A stretch of DNA of 64,000 nt, taken from positions 109,498-173,497 of the forward strand of contig NZ_FNDG01000012.1 in NCBI RefSeq assembly GCF_900100535.1, in the 5' to 3' direction. Shown here in pieces: positions 54,370 to 63,650 of the stretch. Every line of letters begins with the position of its first letter. Positions within the stretch are counted from its first letter, which is position 1. The stretch is from Phytopseudomonas flavescens. Its GTDB lineage: Bacteria > Pseudomonadota > Gammaproteobacteria > Pseudomonadales > Pseudomonadaceae. Position numbers and translations under genes: made by a program. The notes beneath the pieces were generated by a model. The model made no database searches. It saw only the letters and a program-made list of their open reading frames with translations, and was not told the origin of the DNA.

Positions 54370-54675
54370 TCAATGATCGTGCTTGCTACCGCCACGGCAG
54401 GTGGGCGAGTCCGGGGCCATTCCCTGGGCGGACCATTCCTCGGGGGTGTAGGTGTGCAACGCCAGGGCGTGCACCTGGCTCATCAGCTCACCGAGCGCGC
54501 CGTACACCTTCTGGTGGCGCTTGACGGCATTGAGGCCATCGAACTGCGGGCTGACGATCACCGCCTTATAATGGGTTTCCAGGCCACGGCTGTGCATGTG
54601 GCTCTCGTCCAGCACCTCGAGGTGCTCGGGTTGCAAGGCCACGAAGGCAGCCTGGAGGTGTTGGATCTTGGACAT
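54370..54675 (-). CDS. bolA: BolA-family protein
   Basis: This 101-residue BolA-fold protein contains the family core LEVLDESHMHSRG, HYKAVIVSPQFDGLNAVKRHQKVYGALG and the conserved HALALHTYTPEEW. BolA proteins partner with monothiol glutaredoxins in iron-sulfur handling and influence morphology and biofilm genes. The His in HMHSRG and the C-terminal HALALHT His are potential Fe-S ligands. The start at 54675 follows GGAGC; 15 upstream codons of frame are unsupported. It is followed upstream by the DUF2059 gene on the same strand. Confidence 0.93.
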   Translation of the reverse strand: MSKIQHLQAAFVALQPEHLEVLDESHMHSRGLETHYKAVIVSPQFDGLNAVKRHQKVYGALGELMSQVHALALHTYTPEEWSAQGMAPDSPTCRGGSKHDH

Positions 54676-54728
54676 CGATTGCTCCACGGATGCAAGCGTG
54701 GCCGGCCGGGTGCCGGCCACGGCGGGGG

Positions 54729-55232
54729 TCAGGGCTTCTTCTTCACACCCAGTTCGCTGCTCATGTCAGCCAACAGCTTGTTCACCGACGGCACCGCGCT
54801 CTCCAGCTTGGCCTGGGTGATCTGCGCGGACTGCGCGGTCAGTGCGGGCATCTTCTGCAGAACCTTCTGGCCCAGTGGCGACTGGTAGAAGGTAATCAGT
54901 TCCTTGAGTTCCTGCTCACTGAAGTTGCTGGTGTAGAGCTTGACCATATCGGGCTTGAGCTTGTCCCAGCCGACAGCCTTGTCCAGCTCGGCGTTGGCCT
55001 TGGCCTGGTAGGTCTCCAGCACCGCCTGCTTGCTTTGCGGGGCCTTGGCCTCGGCGAAGCGCTGGGCAAACATCTGCTGGACCTGGGCGTACACCGGAAC
55101 GGCGAGCTTGTCGGCATGGGCGAGCTGCAGGAAGCGCTCGGCATCGGCGGCATGGCTGCGGGCATCGGCCAGCACCTGGGTGCTGCCGACAGCCATCAGA
55201 GCGGCAATGCAGAGTGCGGGGATACGGGACAT
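54729..55232 (-). CDS. Secreted DUF2059 domain protein
   Basis: This 167-residue periplasmic protein has a signal peptide (MSRIPALCIAALMAVGSTQVLA). It ends in the DUF2059 region, visible in YTSNFSEQELKELITFYQSPLGQKVLQKMPAL. It is helical and Gln/Lys-rich. The start at 55232 has AGGAG. Function is unknown for the family. It is 53 bases upstream of bolA in the same direction and may be co-transcribed with it. Confidence 0.9.
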   Translation of the reverse strand: MSRIPALCIAALMAVGSTQVLADARSHAADAERFLQLAHADKLAVPVYAQVQQMFAQRFAEAKAPQSKQAVLETYQAKANAELDKAVGWDKLKPDMVKLYTSNFSEQELKELITFYQSPLGQKVLQKMPALTAQSAQITQAKLESAVPSVNKLLADMSSELGVKKKP

Positions 55233-55479
55233 CGGGGTACTCCTGATCACAAGGGTGAGGTGCTTTGACAGGCTGCCGCGCAGTTTGTGCCCCAAGGCCG
55301 TGCCTCTCAAGCCTTTTCATGCGCATGCCCGGTCGTCAGCTGGCGTCATGGTAACCGCAGCTGCGGCGCAGAATGCCTACTGGCGCACCCTTGCGCCCAC
55401 GTCCAGAATGCCAGTACTTGTTCCCGCCGCCTGACGCCTGCATGCTCGGCGGCCAACTTCGCACACAGGGATGTGCCTG

Positions 55480-56490
55480 ATGAACAGTCCGTTACTTCCA
55501 CCGCCGCCGATCCCCCTGTGCGACGCGCGCGGACGCCTCAATCCGGAGGCGGTCGGCTGGTCGCCCCAGCCGCGGGTGGATTGTTCCCTGCCTGGCAACC
55601 TGGGGCGCCGCAAGCGCTGGAATCACTGGACCATCAATACCCCCGACTGGACGCTGTCGCTGATCCAGGCCGACATCGATTATGTCGGCTATGGCGCCCT
55701 GTACTTTTTCGACCTCGGCAGTGGCCAGCATGTCGCCCACAACCAACTGAGCCTGTTCGCGCGCGGCTGCAGCCTGCCGGATACGCCCCTGGGCAGCCAT
55801 GCCTTCGAACATTCCAGCCTGCAACTGCATTTCAACCAGTATCCAGGCCGCGTAAGGCTGACCGCCACCTCGGCGGACATTGGCGGCCTGCCCCTGCACC
55901 TGGCGCTGGATATCCAGCGAGCTGCCCATCTGGAATCGGTGAATCTGGTCGTACCATTCGGCACCAAAGGGTTTCACGCCACCTGTCGACAGGTCGGCCT
56001 GCCGGTCAGTGGCAGTGTTCATCTGGGCGACCGCGAATACCACTGCACCAGCGGGCAGAGCTTCGCGTCGATGGACTTCGGCCGTGGTGTCTGGCCACTC
56101 TACAGCCACTGGAGACGAGCGGTATTCGCAGCACCGGGAGGCATCGGTGGCAACTTCGGCGCAGGCTGGACGGATGGCAGCGGCCTGACGGAGAACGCCC
56201 TGTGGTTCGGCGGACAGCTGCTGCATCTCGATCAGGCCGTGCACATGCGCCAGATTCAGGACACTCCGTTGGCGCCGTGGAGGCTGTACACCGACGACGG
56301 GCAGGTCGACCTGAAATTCACTGCGCGCCAGGCGCATATCGCCAGGCCGCGCCTGGCACTGGGCCTGCTGTATGCCGATACCCGGGAATGGTTCGGCCAC
56401 TACGACGGGATGCTGCGTGACGCTCAGGGAGAACGGGTGCCGGTCACCGCAGCACAGGGCTGGATGGGCACCTCGAAAACCCGCTGGTAG
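55480..56490 (+). CDS. DUF2804 domain protein
   Basis: This 336-residue protein has the DUF2804 pattern: an N-terminal LCDARGRLNPEAVGWSPQP, WNHWTINTPDWTLSLIQADIDYVGYGALYFFDL, and a C-terminal GGNFGAGWTDGSGLTENALWF. It is probably a beta-rich, soluble protein related to lipocalin-like or AttH-like folds. There is no signal peptide. The start at 55480 was chosen over an ATG three codons earlier because of spacing to AGGG. Function is unknown. Confidence 0.87.
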   Translation: MNSPLLPPPPIPLCDARGRLNPEAVGWSPQPRVDCSLPGNLGRRKRWNHWTINTPDWTLSLIQADIDYVGYGALYFFDLGSGQHVAHNQLSLFARGCSLPDTPLGSHAFEHSSLQLHFNQYPGRVRLTATSADIGGLPLHLALDIQRAAHLESVNLVVPFGTKGFHATCRQVGLPVSGSVHLGDREYHCTSGQSFASMDFGRGVWPLYSHWRRAVFAAPGGIGGNFGAGWTDGSGLTENALWFGGQLLHLDQAVHMRQIQDTPLAPWRLYTDDGQVDLKFTARQAHIARPRLALGLLYADTREWFGHYDGMLRDAQGERVPVTAAQGWMGTSKTRW

Positions 56491-56558
56491 GCGACTCGCC
56501 AGGGGAACGTGTAGCCGTTGTCGTAGCCTAAATGCCTGTACAGCAACGGAGAGCCACC

Positions 56559-57945
<1,387 letters not shown>

Positions 57946-57953
<8 letters not shown>

Positions 57954-58566
57954 AACCGCCAAGAGCGGCGCCACCCCACTCGAGGGTGATGGCAAGCGCA
58001 TCCTGATGATCATCGGTACGCCGAAAAGCGACAGCCTCTGCCATTCGCTGGCAGAGGCTTACGCGCTGGGCGCGCGCACCGAGGGTCATGTGGTGCGGCA
58101 GATTCATCTCGGAGCGATCAGCTTCGATCCGGTGCTGCACGAAGGCTATACGCAGAGCCAGGCCCTGGAGCCGGATCTGCTCGAAGCCCAGCGACAGATC
58201 CATTGGGCCCAGCACCTGGTGTTCGTCTACCCGGTGTGGTGGGGTGGCCTGCCCGCACTGCTCAAGGGTTTCTTCGACCGCGTGCTGCTGCCGGGCTTCG
58301 CCTTCAAGTACCGCAGCGACTCGCAATGGTGGGACAAGCTGCTCAGCGGCCGTACCGCCGACCTGCTGGTGACCCAGGACACCCCGAGCTGGTACTTCCG
58401 CTGGATCTATGGCGCACCGGCCCACCGCCAGATGAAGCGCACCATTCTCGGTTTCTGCGGTATCAAGACCCGGCGCCTGGCAGAGTTCTCGCCCGTACGC
58501 CCTTCTTCGGAAACCCAGCGTCAGAACTGGCTACGACGCGCCGAGCAGCTTGGCAGCAGGGTATAG
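57946..58566 (+). CDS. Flavodoxin-fold NAD(P)H:quinone oxidoreductase
   Basis: This 206-residue flavoprotein of the NQO/Kef-ancillary-like fold has [17 protein letters not shown] as the FMN/FAD phosphate loop, the flavin-ring motif [29 protein letters not shown] and a C-terminal FCGIKTRR segment. It overlaps fumC by eight bases and probably shares its transcript. A protective two-electron reduction of quinones is likely. Confidence 0.87.
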
Positions 58567-58590
58567 AGCCGGAAACGGCCACTCGAACTG

Positions 58591-58606
58591 GTGGGCTGAA
58601 GCCCAC
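58591..58606. repeat. Short REP-like hairpin
   Basis: GTGGGCTGAAGCCCAC is a perfect short hairpin, a form common between Pseudomonas genes. It lies 25 bases after the quinone reductase stop and could slow transcript decay. Confidence 0.6.
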
Positions 58607-58738
58607 CCAACCAGCCCCCAGTAGATGAGCTTCAATCAGTAGGGTGAAGACGCTTTACCTACGCGGCCCAACCCTTGCACCGCTCTTCAATCGCAACGGT
58701 GGATAAAAAGAGCGTTGACTGCGCGTCCCGGTCCACCC

Positions 58739-58832
58739 ATGGCTGTGCTCATCCATGTAGGGTGGATGGCGCTGTTTTCATCCACCACCAAGGTTACCGA
58801 GTGGTGGACGGATAAAGCGTCGTCCACCCTAC
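58739..58832. repeat. Inverted partial copy of the 146-bp repeat (3' portion)
   Basis: Over about 94 bases this matches the reverse complement of 49325-49418 with only two base differences seen by eye. A decayed relative with CAGTAGGGTGAAGACGC lies at about 58637-58700. Confidence 0.88.
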
Positions 58833-58863
58833 GGTTCTCATGCTCTGTGTAGGAGTCAGCAAG

Positions 58864-58912
58864 TTGTGGGAGCGGGCCGCGCCCGCGATTCGCGCGCATG
58901 GCGCGCTCCCAC
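58864..58912. repeat. REP element of Pseudomonas type
   Basis: The segment TGTGGGAGCGGGCCGCGCCC followed by a GCGCGCTCCCAC return arm is the classic Pseudomonas REP palindrome pair. Confidence 0.8.
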
Positions 58913-59031
58913 GATCGTAGGTCGACGACGCTTCAGCTGCGTGGCCGATCCGTACCCACCGTTTTACGGTCGCGATGGTGGACAAAAACAGCGTTGTCCA
59001 CGGCCTGAAATCGGGGATGCCTTTTGATGCC

Positions 59032-59078
59032 GAATCAGCGCTTGCGAGGTAATGGGCAAGACGGTATCTACATGGCTG
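59032..59078. repeat. Inverted partial copy of the 146-bp repeat (5' portion)
   Basis: It is close to the reverse complement of 49273-49318 with four differences. Together with 58739-58832 it forms one inverted repeat copy split by about 200 bases that contain a REP and a decayed repeat relative. No gene is visible in 58567-59126. Confidence 0.8.
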
Positions 59079-59126
59079 CGAGGGGCGCCTGGCGGGCGGC
59101 GATCCGCTCCAGTCCAACGTTTGGGC

Positions 59127-60068
59127 TCAGTCCGGCGTGACGTGGAGGAACATCAGCGCCACGCTGATGGTGAAGAACGACAGCAGGGTGGCCACCAGCA
59201 GGGTCGCGCTGCAGCGATCCTCCAGGTCGAAGCGCTGACCGAGGATCGGGAAGATACTCATCATCGGTGAGCAGGCGAACAACACCCCCACCGCCTTCAT
59301 GACCGGACTGACATCAGGCACCAGCATGAACGCGCAGAGCACCGCCAGCGGATGGATAATCAGCTTGCCGGCGGATATCCACGCGGCGTCGATCCACACG
59401 CCACGGGCCTTCATGCCGAACAGCCCGGCCCCGATCACGAACAGCGCCAGCGGCGCCGAGATCCCCGCCAGCATGTCGATGGGCTTGAGCAGCAGCGGCG
59501 GAATCTCGATACCCAGCAGCGACACGCAAAGCCCGATGACGATACCGATGATCACCGGGTTTCTCAGCAGTCGCCCGAAGGTCAAGCGCAGTACGCTCAG
59601 CCCACCACCGCCCTGCTGCTTGCCGGCTTCGGCCAGTACCAGTGCCAAGGGAATCAGCAGCAGGTTCTCGACCAGCATGCCCATGGCCATGCCCAGCACC
59701 GCCGGCGAACCGAAGGCCGCCGCCACCAGGGGATAGCCGATGAAGCCGCTGTTGGACACCGACATGCCCATGGCATTGATCGCCGAACCGGACAGGTTGT
59801 CGCGGCGCAGCCAGCGCGAAATGCAGAACGCTGCTGCGAAGGCCACGCAGGAACCCAGGGCATAGGCCATCAGATAGCCGGGAATGAGCGTCTGCTGAAT
59901 CGGCGAGGTGCCCAGGGTCTTGATCAGCAGCGCCGGCATGGCGAAGGTGATCACGAACGCACCGATGCCACGCACCTGTTCACGATTGAGTACGGCGCTC
60001 ATGGCGGCGGCATAACCGAGCCCGATGAGCAGAAAGATCGGCGCGGTGATCTGGAAGATTTGCAGCAC
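59127..60068 (-). CDS. AEC-family transporter
   Basis: This 313-residue inner-membrane carrier of the auxin efflux carrier family has about ten membrane segments, with the family-typical sequence NSGFIGYPLVAAAFGSPAVLGMAMGM and a second-half SPMMSIFPILGQRF. The start was assigned to GTG 60068 (VLQIFQITAPIF) with AAGGA upstream, because the ATG 12 codons earlier lies inside the ATPase gene. The cargo is unknown; bacterial AEC proteins often move dicarboxylates or aromatic acids, and pca genes are close. Confidence 0.88.
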   Translation of the reverse strand: MLQIFQITAPIFLLIGLGYAAAMSAVLNREQVRGIGAFVITFAMPALLIKTLGTSPIQQTLIPGYLMAYALGSCVAFAAAFCISRWLRRDNLSGSAINAMGMSVSNSGFIGYPLVAAAFGSPAVLGMAMGMLVENLLLIPLALVLAEAGKQQGGGGLSVLRLTFGRLLRNPVIIGIVIGLCVSLLGIEIPPLLLKPIDMLAGISAPLALFVIGAGLFGMKARGVWIDAAWISAGKLIIHPLAVLCAFMLVPDVSPVMKAVGVLFACSPMMSIFPILGQRFDLEDRCSATLLVATLLSFFTISVALMFLHVTPD

Positions 60069-60072
60069 GGTT

Positions 60073-61203
60073 TCAGAATTCCTTGTCGCTGACTCCACTG
60101 GCATGCCGGCTAGCGCTTTCGATCACGCTGAGCTCACGTGCCTGCAGCTGGCCAAGGCGGCTTCGAGTGCGCCCGAAGTCCTGGTGAGGCGAACCGCGAC
60201 ACAGGCGTTCGAGGCTGGACTCGCTGCACAGCAGCAGGTTCGCGCCGGCATCGTACGCGATATCGATCAGATTGATGAACCGCTGACAGGCGTCGGTGGG
60301 TTGCGAATCCAGGGTCGGCACGCCCGTCAGCGCCAGGCGCGGGTAGCGTTGCAGCAGCCAGAGGAAGTCCGCGGTGGAATGGGCATTGCCGCACAGCTCG
60401 GCAAACTCCAGCCAGGCGCGGCCGGGAGCCAACGCCCTTACCTGCAGCGGGTGATGATTGACCGTCAGCGATTGATCGCGCTGCGCCTGGTCGTCCAGCG
60501 CCAGCCAGGTTTCCAGGTAAGCCAGGCCACCTGCCGATTGTGGCCACAGGTACTCGCCCCAGCACTGCCCGCCACCGGGCAGTTCGCGGTAATCGATACC
60601 GGCGTCCAGCGTCAGCACGGTGAAACGCTTTTCGAGCATATCGATGGCGGGCGTGAAGCGTTGCCGGTAGAGCGGATTGGGGCACAGCCCCGCAGGTGCG
60701 TAGTTGGAGGTCATCACCAGGCCGACGCCTTCCTCGACCAGCACATCAAGCAGGCGCCGCAGCAGCATGGCATCGCCGATATCGTGGACGTGGAATTCGT
60801 CGAAGCACAGCAGGCGGATGTCTTGTGCCAGCGCGCGGATCGCCAGCACCAGAGGATCGGGATGGCCGGCAAAGGCTTTCATGCGCTCCTGCAGCTCCTG
60901 CAGGAACGCATGGAAATGCACACGGCGCTTGGCAGTGAAGGGTACGGCGGCGAAGAAGGCATTCATGACGAAGCTCTTGCCGCGCCCCACGCCACCCCAC
61001 AGGTAAACCCCGGCAGCCGGTTTGCGCAGCCAGCCACGACGCCCGGCGCACCAGCCTTGCAGCCACTGCGCGAGGGTATCGATCGCCTGCTGCTGCTCGC
61101 TATCGGCGCGAAAACCGCGGGCCTCGAGCGCCGCCGTGAAGCCCTGATGGATACGCTCGTCGATCTGCTCGACGGGCGTATCCGGCCCTCTGTCAGAAAT
61201 CAA
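60073..61203 (-). CDS. AFG1/ZapE-like AAA ATPase
   Basis: This protein of about 376 residues has the AFG1-like order of motifs: Walker A in GVYLWGGVGRGKSFVMNAFF, RVHFHAFLQELQERM, Walker B LLCFDEFHVHDIGDAMLL, and sensor VMTSNYAP. The C-terminal part holds FINLIDIAYDAGANLLLCSE. It differs from the main ZapE by its N-terminus and several blocks. No ATG is near; TTG at 61203 is the likely start and overlaps the pcaG stop by 11 bases; a TTG at 61266 is an alternative. The next gene, AEC, starts four bases after its stop. Confidence 0.87.
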   Translation of the reverse strand: MISDRGPDTPVEQIDERIHQGFTAALEARGFRADSEQQQAIDTLAQWLQGWCAGRRGWLRKPAAGVYLWGGVGRGKSFVMNAFFAAVPFTAKRRVHFHAFLQELQERMKAFAGHPDPLVLAIRALAQDIRLLCFDEFHVHDIGDAMLLRRLLDVLVEEGVGLVMTSNYAPAGLCPNPLYRQRFTPAIDMLEKRFTVLTLDAGIDYRELPGGGQCWGEYLWPQSAGGLAYLETWLALDDQAQRDQSLTVNHHPLQVRALAPGRAWLEFAELCGNAHSTADFLWLLQRYPRLALTGVPTLDSQPTDACQRFINLIDIAYDAGANLLLCSESSLERLCRGSPHQDFGRTRSRLGQLQARELSVIESASRHASGVSDKEF

Positions 61204-61801
61204 AAAACACCGTTTCGCCGTCCCCCTGAATGCGGATATCAAATCGGTAGGCCGGCTTGCCGTCAACCTCGCAGCGTTTGGCGACCAGGGTTTCGCGGCG
61301 CGATGGCTGCTCGATCAGGCCCAGCACCGGATCCTTGCCATTGGCCTCGGCTTCGTCGTCGAAGTAGATGCGCGTGTGCAGGTGGATGTTGATGCCCCGG
61401 GCGAACAGCGAGACGTTGACATGCGGCGCCATCGGCACCCCGGCGGCGTTGTCGACCACGCCGGGCTTGATGGTCTGCACCGTCCATTCGCTGCCGGCAT
61501 CGAAGGTGGTCGCGGTACGACCGAAGCCGTTGAAGGGTTTGTCCAGATCGTACTCGGTGTCATAGCGGCCCTGATGGTCGGCTTGCCAGAGTTCCAGAAA
61601 GGCATCGCGCACCAGGTGGCCGTTGCCATCGTAGACGTGGCCGATCAGGGTGATGTGCTCACCTGGCGCACCGGGGCGGGCCATCTGGTTCCAGATTTCC
61701 TGATCGCGGGTCGGGTTGCCGGCAGCGGCCAGCGCCAGGCCGATATGAACGTAAGGGCCGGCGGTTTGCGAAGCGGTTTCGCGCAAGAGTTCGACAGGCA
61801 T
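61193..61801 (-). CDS. pcaG: Protocatechuate 3,4-dioxygenase alpha subunit
   Basis: This 202-residue alpha subunit of the intradiol dioxygenase opens protocatechuate to 3-carboxy-cis,cis-muconate. Typical segments are ETASQTAGPYVHIGLA, GHVYDGNGHLVRDAFLELWQ and MAPHVNVSLFARGINIHLHT. The iron tyrosine/histidine set is on the beta subunit, consistent with the alpha copy having lost it. It starts ten bases after the pcaH stop and overlaps the ATPase gene. Confidence 0.96.
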   Translation of the reverse strand: MPVELLRETASQTAGPYVHIGLALAAAGNPTRDQEIWNQMARPGAPGEHITLIGHVYDGNGHLVRDAFLELWQADHQGRYDTEYDLDKPFNGFGRTATTFDAGSEWTVQTIKPGVVDNAAGVPMAPHVNVSLFARGINIHLHTRIYFDDEAEANGKDPVLGLIEQPSRRETLVAKRCEVDGKPAYRFDIRIQGDGETVFFDF

Positions 61802-61811
61802 GACAGGCTCC

Positions 61812-62531
61812 TCAGCGGTTCTCGAAGTGGGTCTTGCGCTGGCCGCGCAGCACGATATCGAAGCGGTAGGCCAGGCAGTCCATCGGGTTGGCCATGCTCA
61901 TGTCGAGCTTGGCGATCAGCGTCTGTACCGCGTCCGGGTTGGCGATGGCCTTGACGATCGGGCACAGCGGGATCAGCGGGTCCCCTTCGAAATACAGCTG
62001 GGTGATCAGTTTGGTCGAGATCGACGGGCCACTGATGGAAAAGTGAATGTGCGCAGGCCGCCAGTCATTCGGGCCATTGCGCCACGGATACGGACCCGGC
62101 TTGACGGTGCGAAAGCTGTAGTGGCCTTCGCTGTCGGTCAAGGTTCGGCCCACACCACCGAAGTTCGGATCCAGCGGTGCCAGGTAGCGGTCGTTCTTGT
62201 GGCGATAGCGCCCCCCGGCGTTGGCCTGCCACATCTCCACGAAGGTATGCGGGATCGGCTTGCCGTACTGATCCATCACCCGCCCGCAGACCAGGATGCG
62301 CTCACCAACCGGCAGGCCACCGTTGTTGAAGTTGAGCAGCAGGTCGTTGTCGTGCTGGCCCATCTTCAGGCGGGTGAAGTCTGGCCCGGTGGTTTCCGAA
62401 AGGGATTGCGCAATGCTCACCAACGCCTGGCGCGGTGAGCGCGGGATGGAAGTCTTGTAATCGGGGGTAAAGGCTTTGGGGTGCCAGTTGCGATCACGAA
62501 TGATGAAACGGCTGGTGTCCTCGACAGGCAT
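61812..62531 (-). CDS. pcaH: Protocatechuate 3,4-dioxygenase beta subunit
   Basis: This 239-residue catalytic subunit holds the Fe(III) ligands, two tyrosines and two histidines, in [16 protein letters not shown] (Tyr), [11 protein letters not shown] (Tyr) and [11 protein letters not shown] (both His). [20 protein letters not shown] is the intradiol core. Length is normal. The gene is first in the pcaHG pair, and a 16-base PcaQ-like palindrome lies 122 bases upstream of its start. No pcaQ or other pca gene is inside the window. Confidence 0.96.
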   Translation of the reverse strand: MPVEDTSRFIIRDRNWHPKAFTPDYKTSIPRSPRQALVSIAQSLSETTGPDFTRLKMGQHDNDLLLNFNNGGLPVGERILVCGRVMDQYGKPIPHTFVEMWQANAGGRYRHKNDRYLAPLDPNFGGVGRTLTDSEGHYSFRTVKPGPYPWRNGPNDWRPAHIHFSISGPSISTKLITQLYFEGDPLIPLCPIVKAIANPDAVQTLIAKLDMSMANPMDCLAYRFDIVLRGQRKTHFENR

Positions 62532-62652
62532 GACAGGCTCCGGTTATTGAAATTATGGAGTCGACCCGCCGGCATGGCGCGCGATGCGGGTTCTGCCGTA
62601 GATGATCACGCAGGTAACGGCGGTGCGCCCAATGAAAATCAGCCGACCATCC

Positions 62653-62668
62653 ATAACCAATTGGTTAT
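62653..62668. promoter_or_regulatory. PcaQ-like LysR-type operator between pcaH and the DUF1838 gene
   Basis: ATAACCAATTGGTTAT is a perfect palindrome and matches the published PcaQ box ATAACC-N4-GGTTAA at 11 of 12 defined positions (comparison from memory). The dyad extends to CATAACCAATTGGTTATG. It sits in the divergent interval, so it could serve both sides. Confidence 0.75.
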
Positions 62669-62811
62669 GAATTAAGATTCGATTAATTCCCGACCTACTC
62701 TGCGGCCCGAGCGTGGCCGCCCCCTTCAAACAGCAGCGCGATGCACGGGATAATGCCGGGTACTGCATGGCCGTATCCGCAGATCGGCCTCCCATCGAGA
62801 GGATCGCGTCC

Positions 62812-63650
62812 ATGTTCACCCCATCGCCCCCCCTGGCGGATGCTCGCCAGCTCGATGTGAGTCAGCCAGCCGATGCGCTGATCGCCCTGCGCAAGATGCA
62901 GGGTTCCACCCTCGATGGCAGAGCGGTTCTCTATCACTGGTCGGGGCGAGTCTGGTCACGGGTCGAGGGCGAGACGGATCGCCTGCTGTTCCGGGTCGAA
63001 GGTATGAACATCCGCCAGTCCGGCAGCCTGCAGAATCGCGAGCGCGGAGCCGGCTTCCGCCAGGTATCCCGGGAGCTGATGCTCTACCTCGACCCCCTGA
63101 GTGGCGAGCCGCTGCATGACTGGCGCAACCCTTGGACGGGCGAAGAGGTGGCCGTCATGCACGTGGCCAACGACCCGGTGAACCTGCCGCCCTGCTTCGA
63201 GCGCGATGCCCGCGGGCACCCCTTCGCGGCGCCTTTGCGCATCCAGGGTGAGCGGGCCTTCCTGAGCCTCTAGATCCCACTGCTCTATGACAACCCGTTG
63301 GCCGGGAACCACCAGGGCCTGGTGGGCAACCCTTACCACGCCATGGAAATCTTCAACTTCACCGCAGACCGCCAGCAGTTGCTGCGAACCGATACCGACA
63401 GCGCCAACGCCAGTGTCGCCTGGGTGCGCATTGCGCCCTGGCTGCCCTTCATGCATATGGGCAACCGACCGGGCCTGATGGTGTTCAACGCTACGGGCCA
63501 GCAGGTGCCTGCTATCGCAGACCTGCCGCCCGTACTGCAGGCGGCCATCGCGGCAGAGTATTCCCACTACGTCGCGCCCCCCCCCTGGACGACGAGCGCC
63601 CCAACGTCACCAGTTGGACGGCTGCCCGAGACAGGCTCGACAAGGGCTAG
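62812..63650 (+). pseudogene. DUF1838 family gene with amber stop and frameshift
   Basis: A DUF1838-type sequence (VSQPADALIALRKMQGSTLD, LFRVEGMNIRQ, DWRNPWTGEEVAVMHVANDP) stops at TAG 63271-63273, where a Glu (GAG) is expected. The same frame then continues as IPLLYDNPLAGNHQG and WVRIAPWLPFMHMGNRPGLM. A frameshift in a run of nine C (63577-63585) precedes DDERPNVTSWTAARDRLDKG, after which the stop is TAG 63648-63650. The IS481-family element begins two bases later. The start at 62812 follows GAGG. Both lesions could be real decay, though the C-run could be a sequencing error. Confidence 0.85.
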
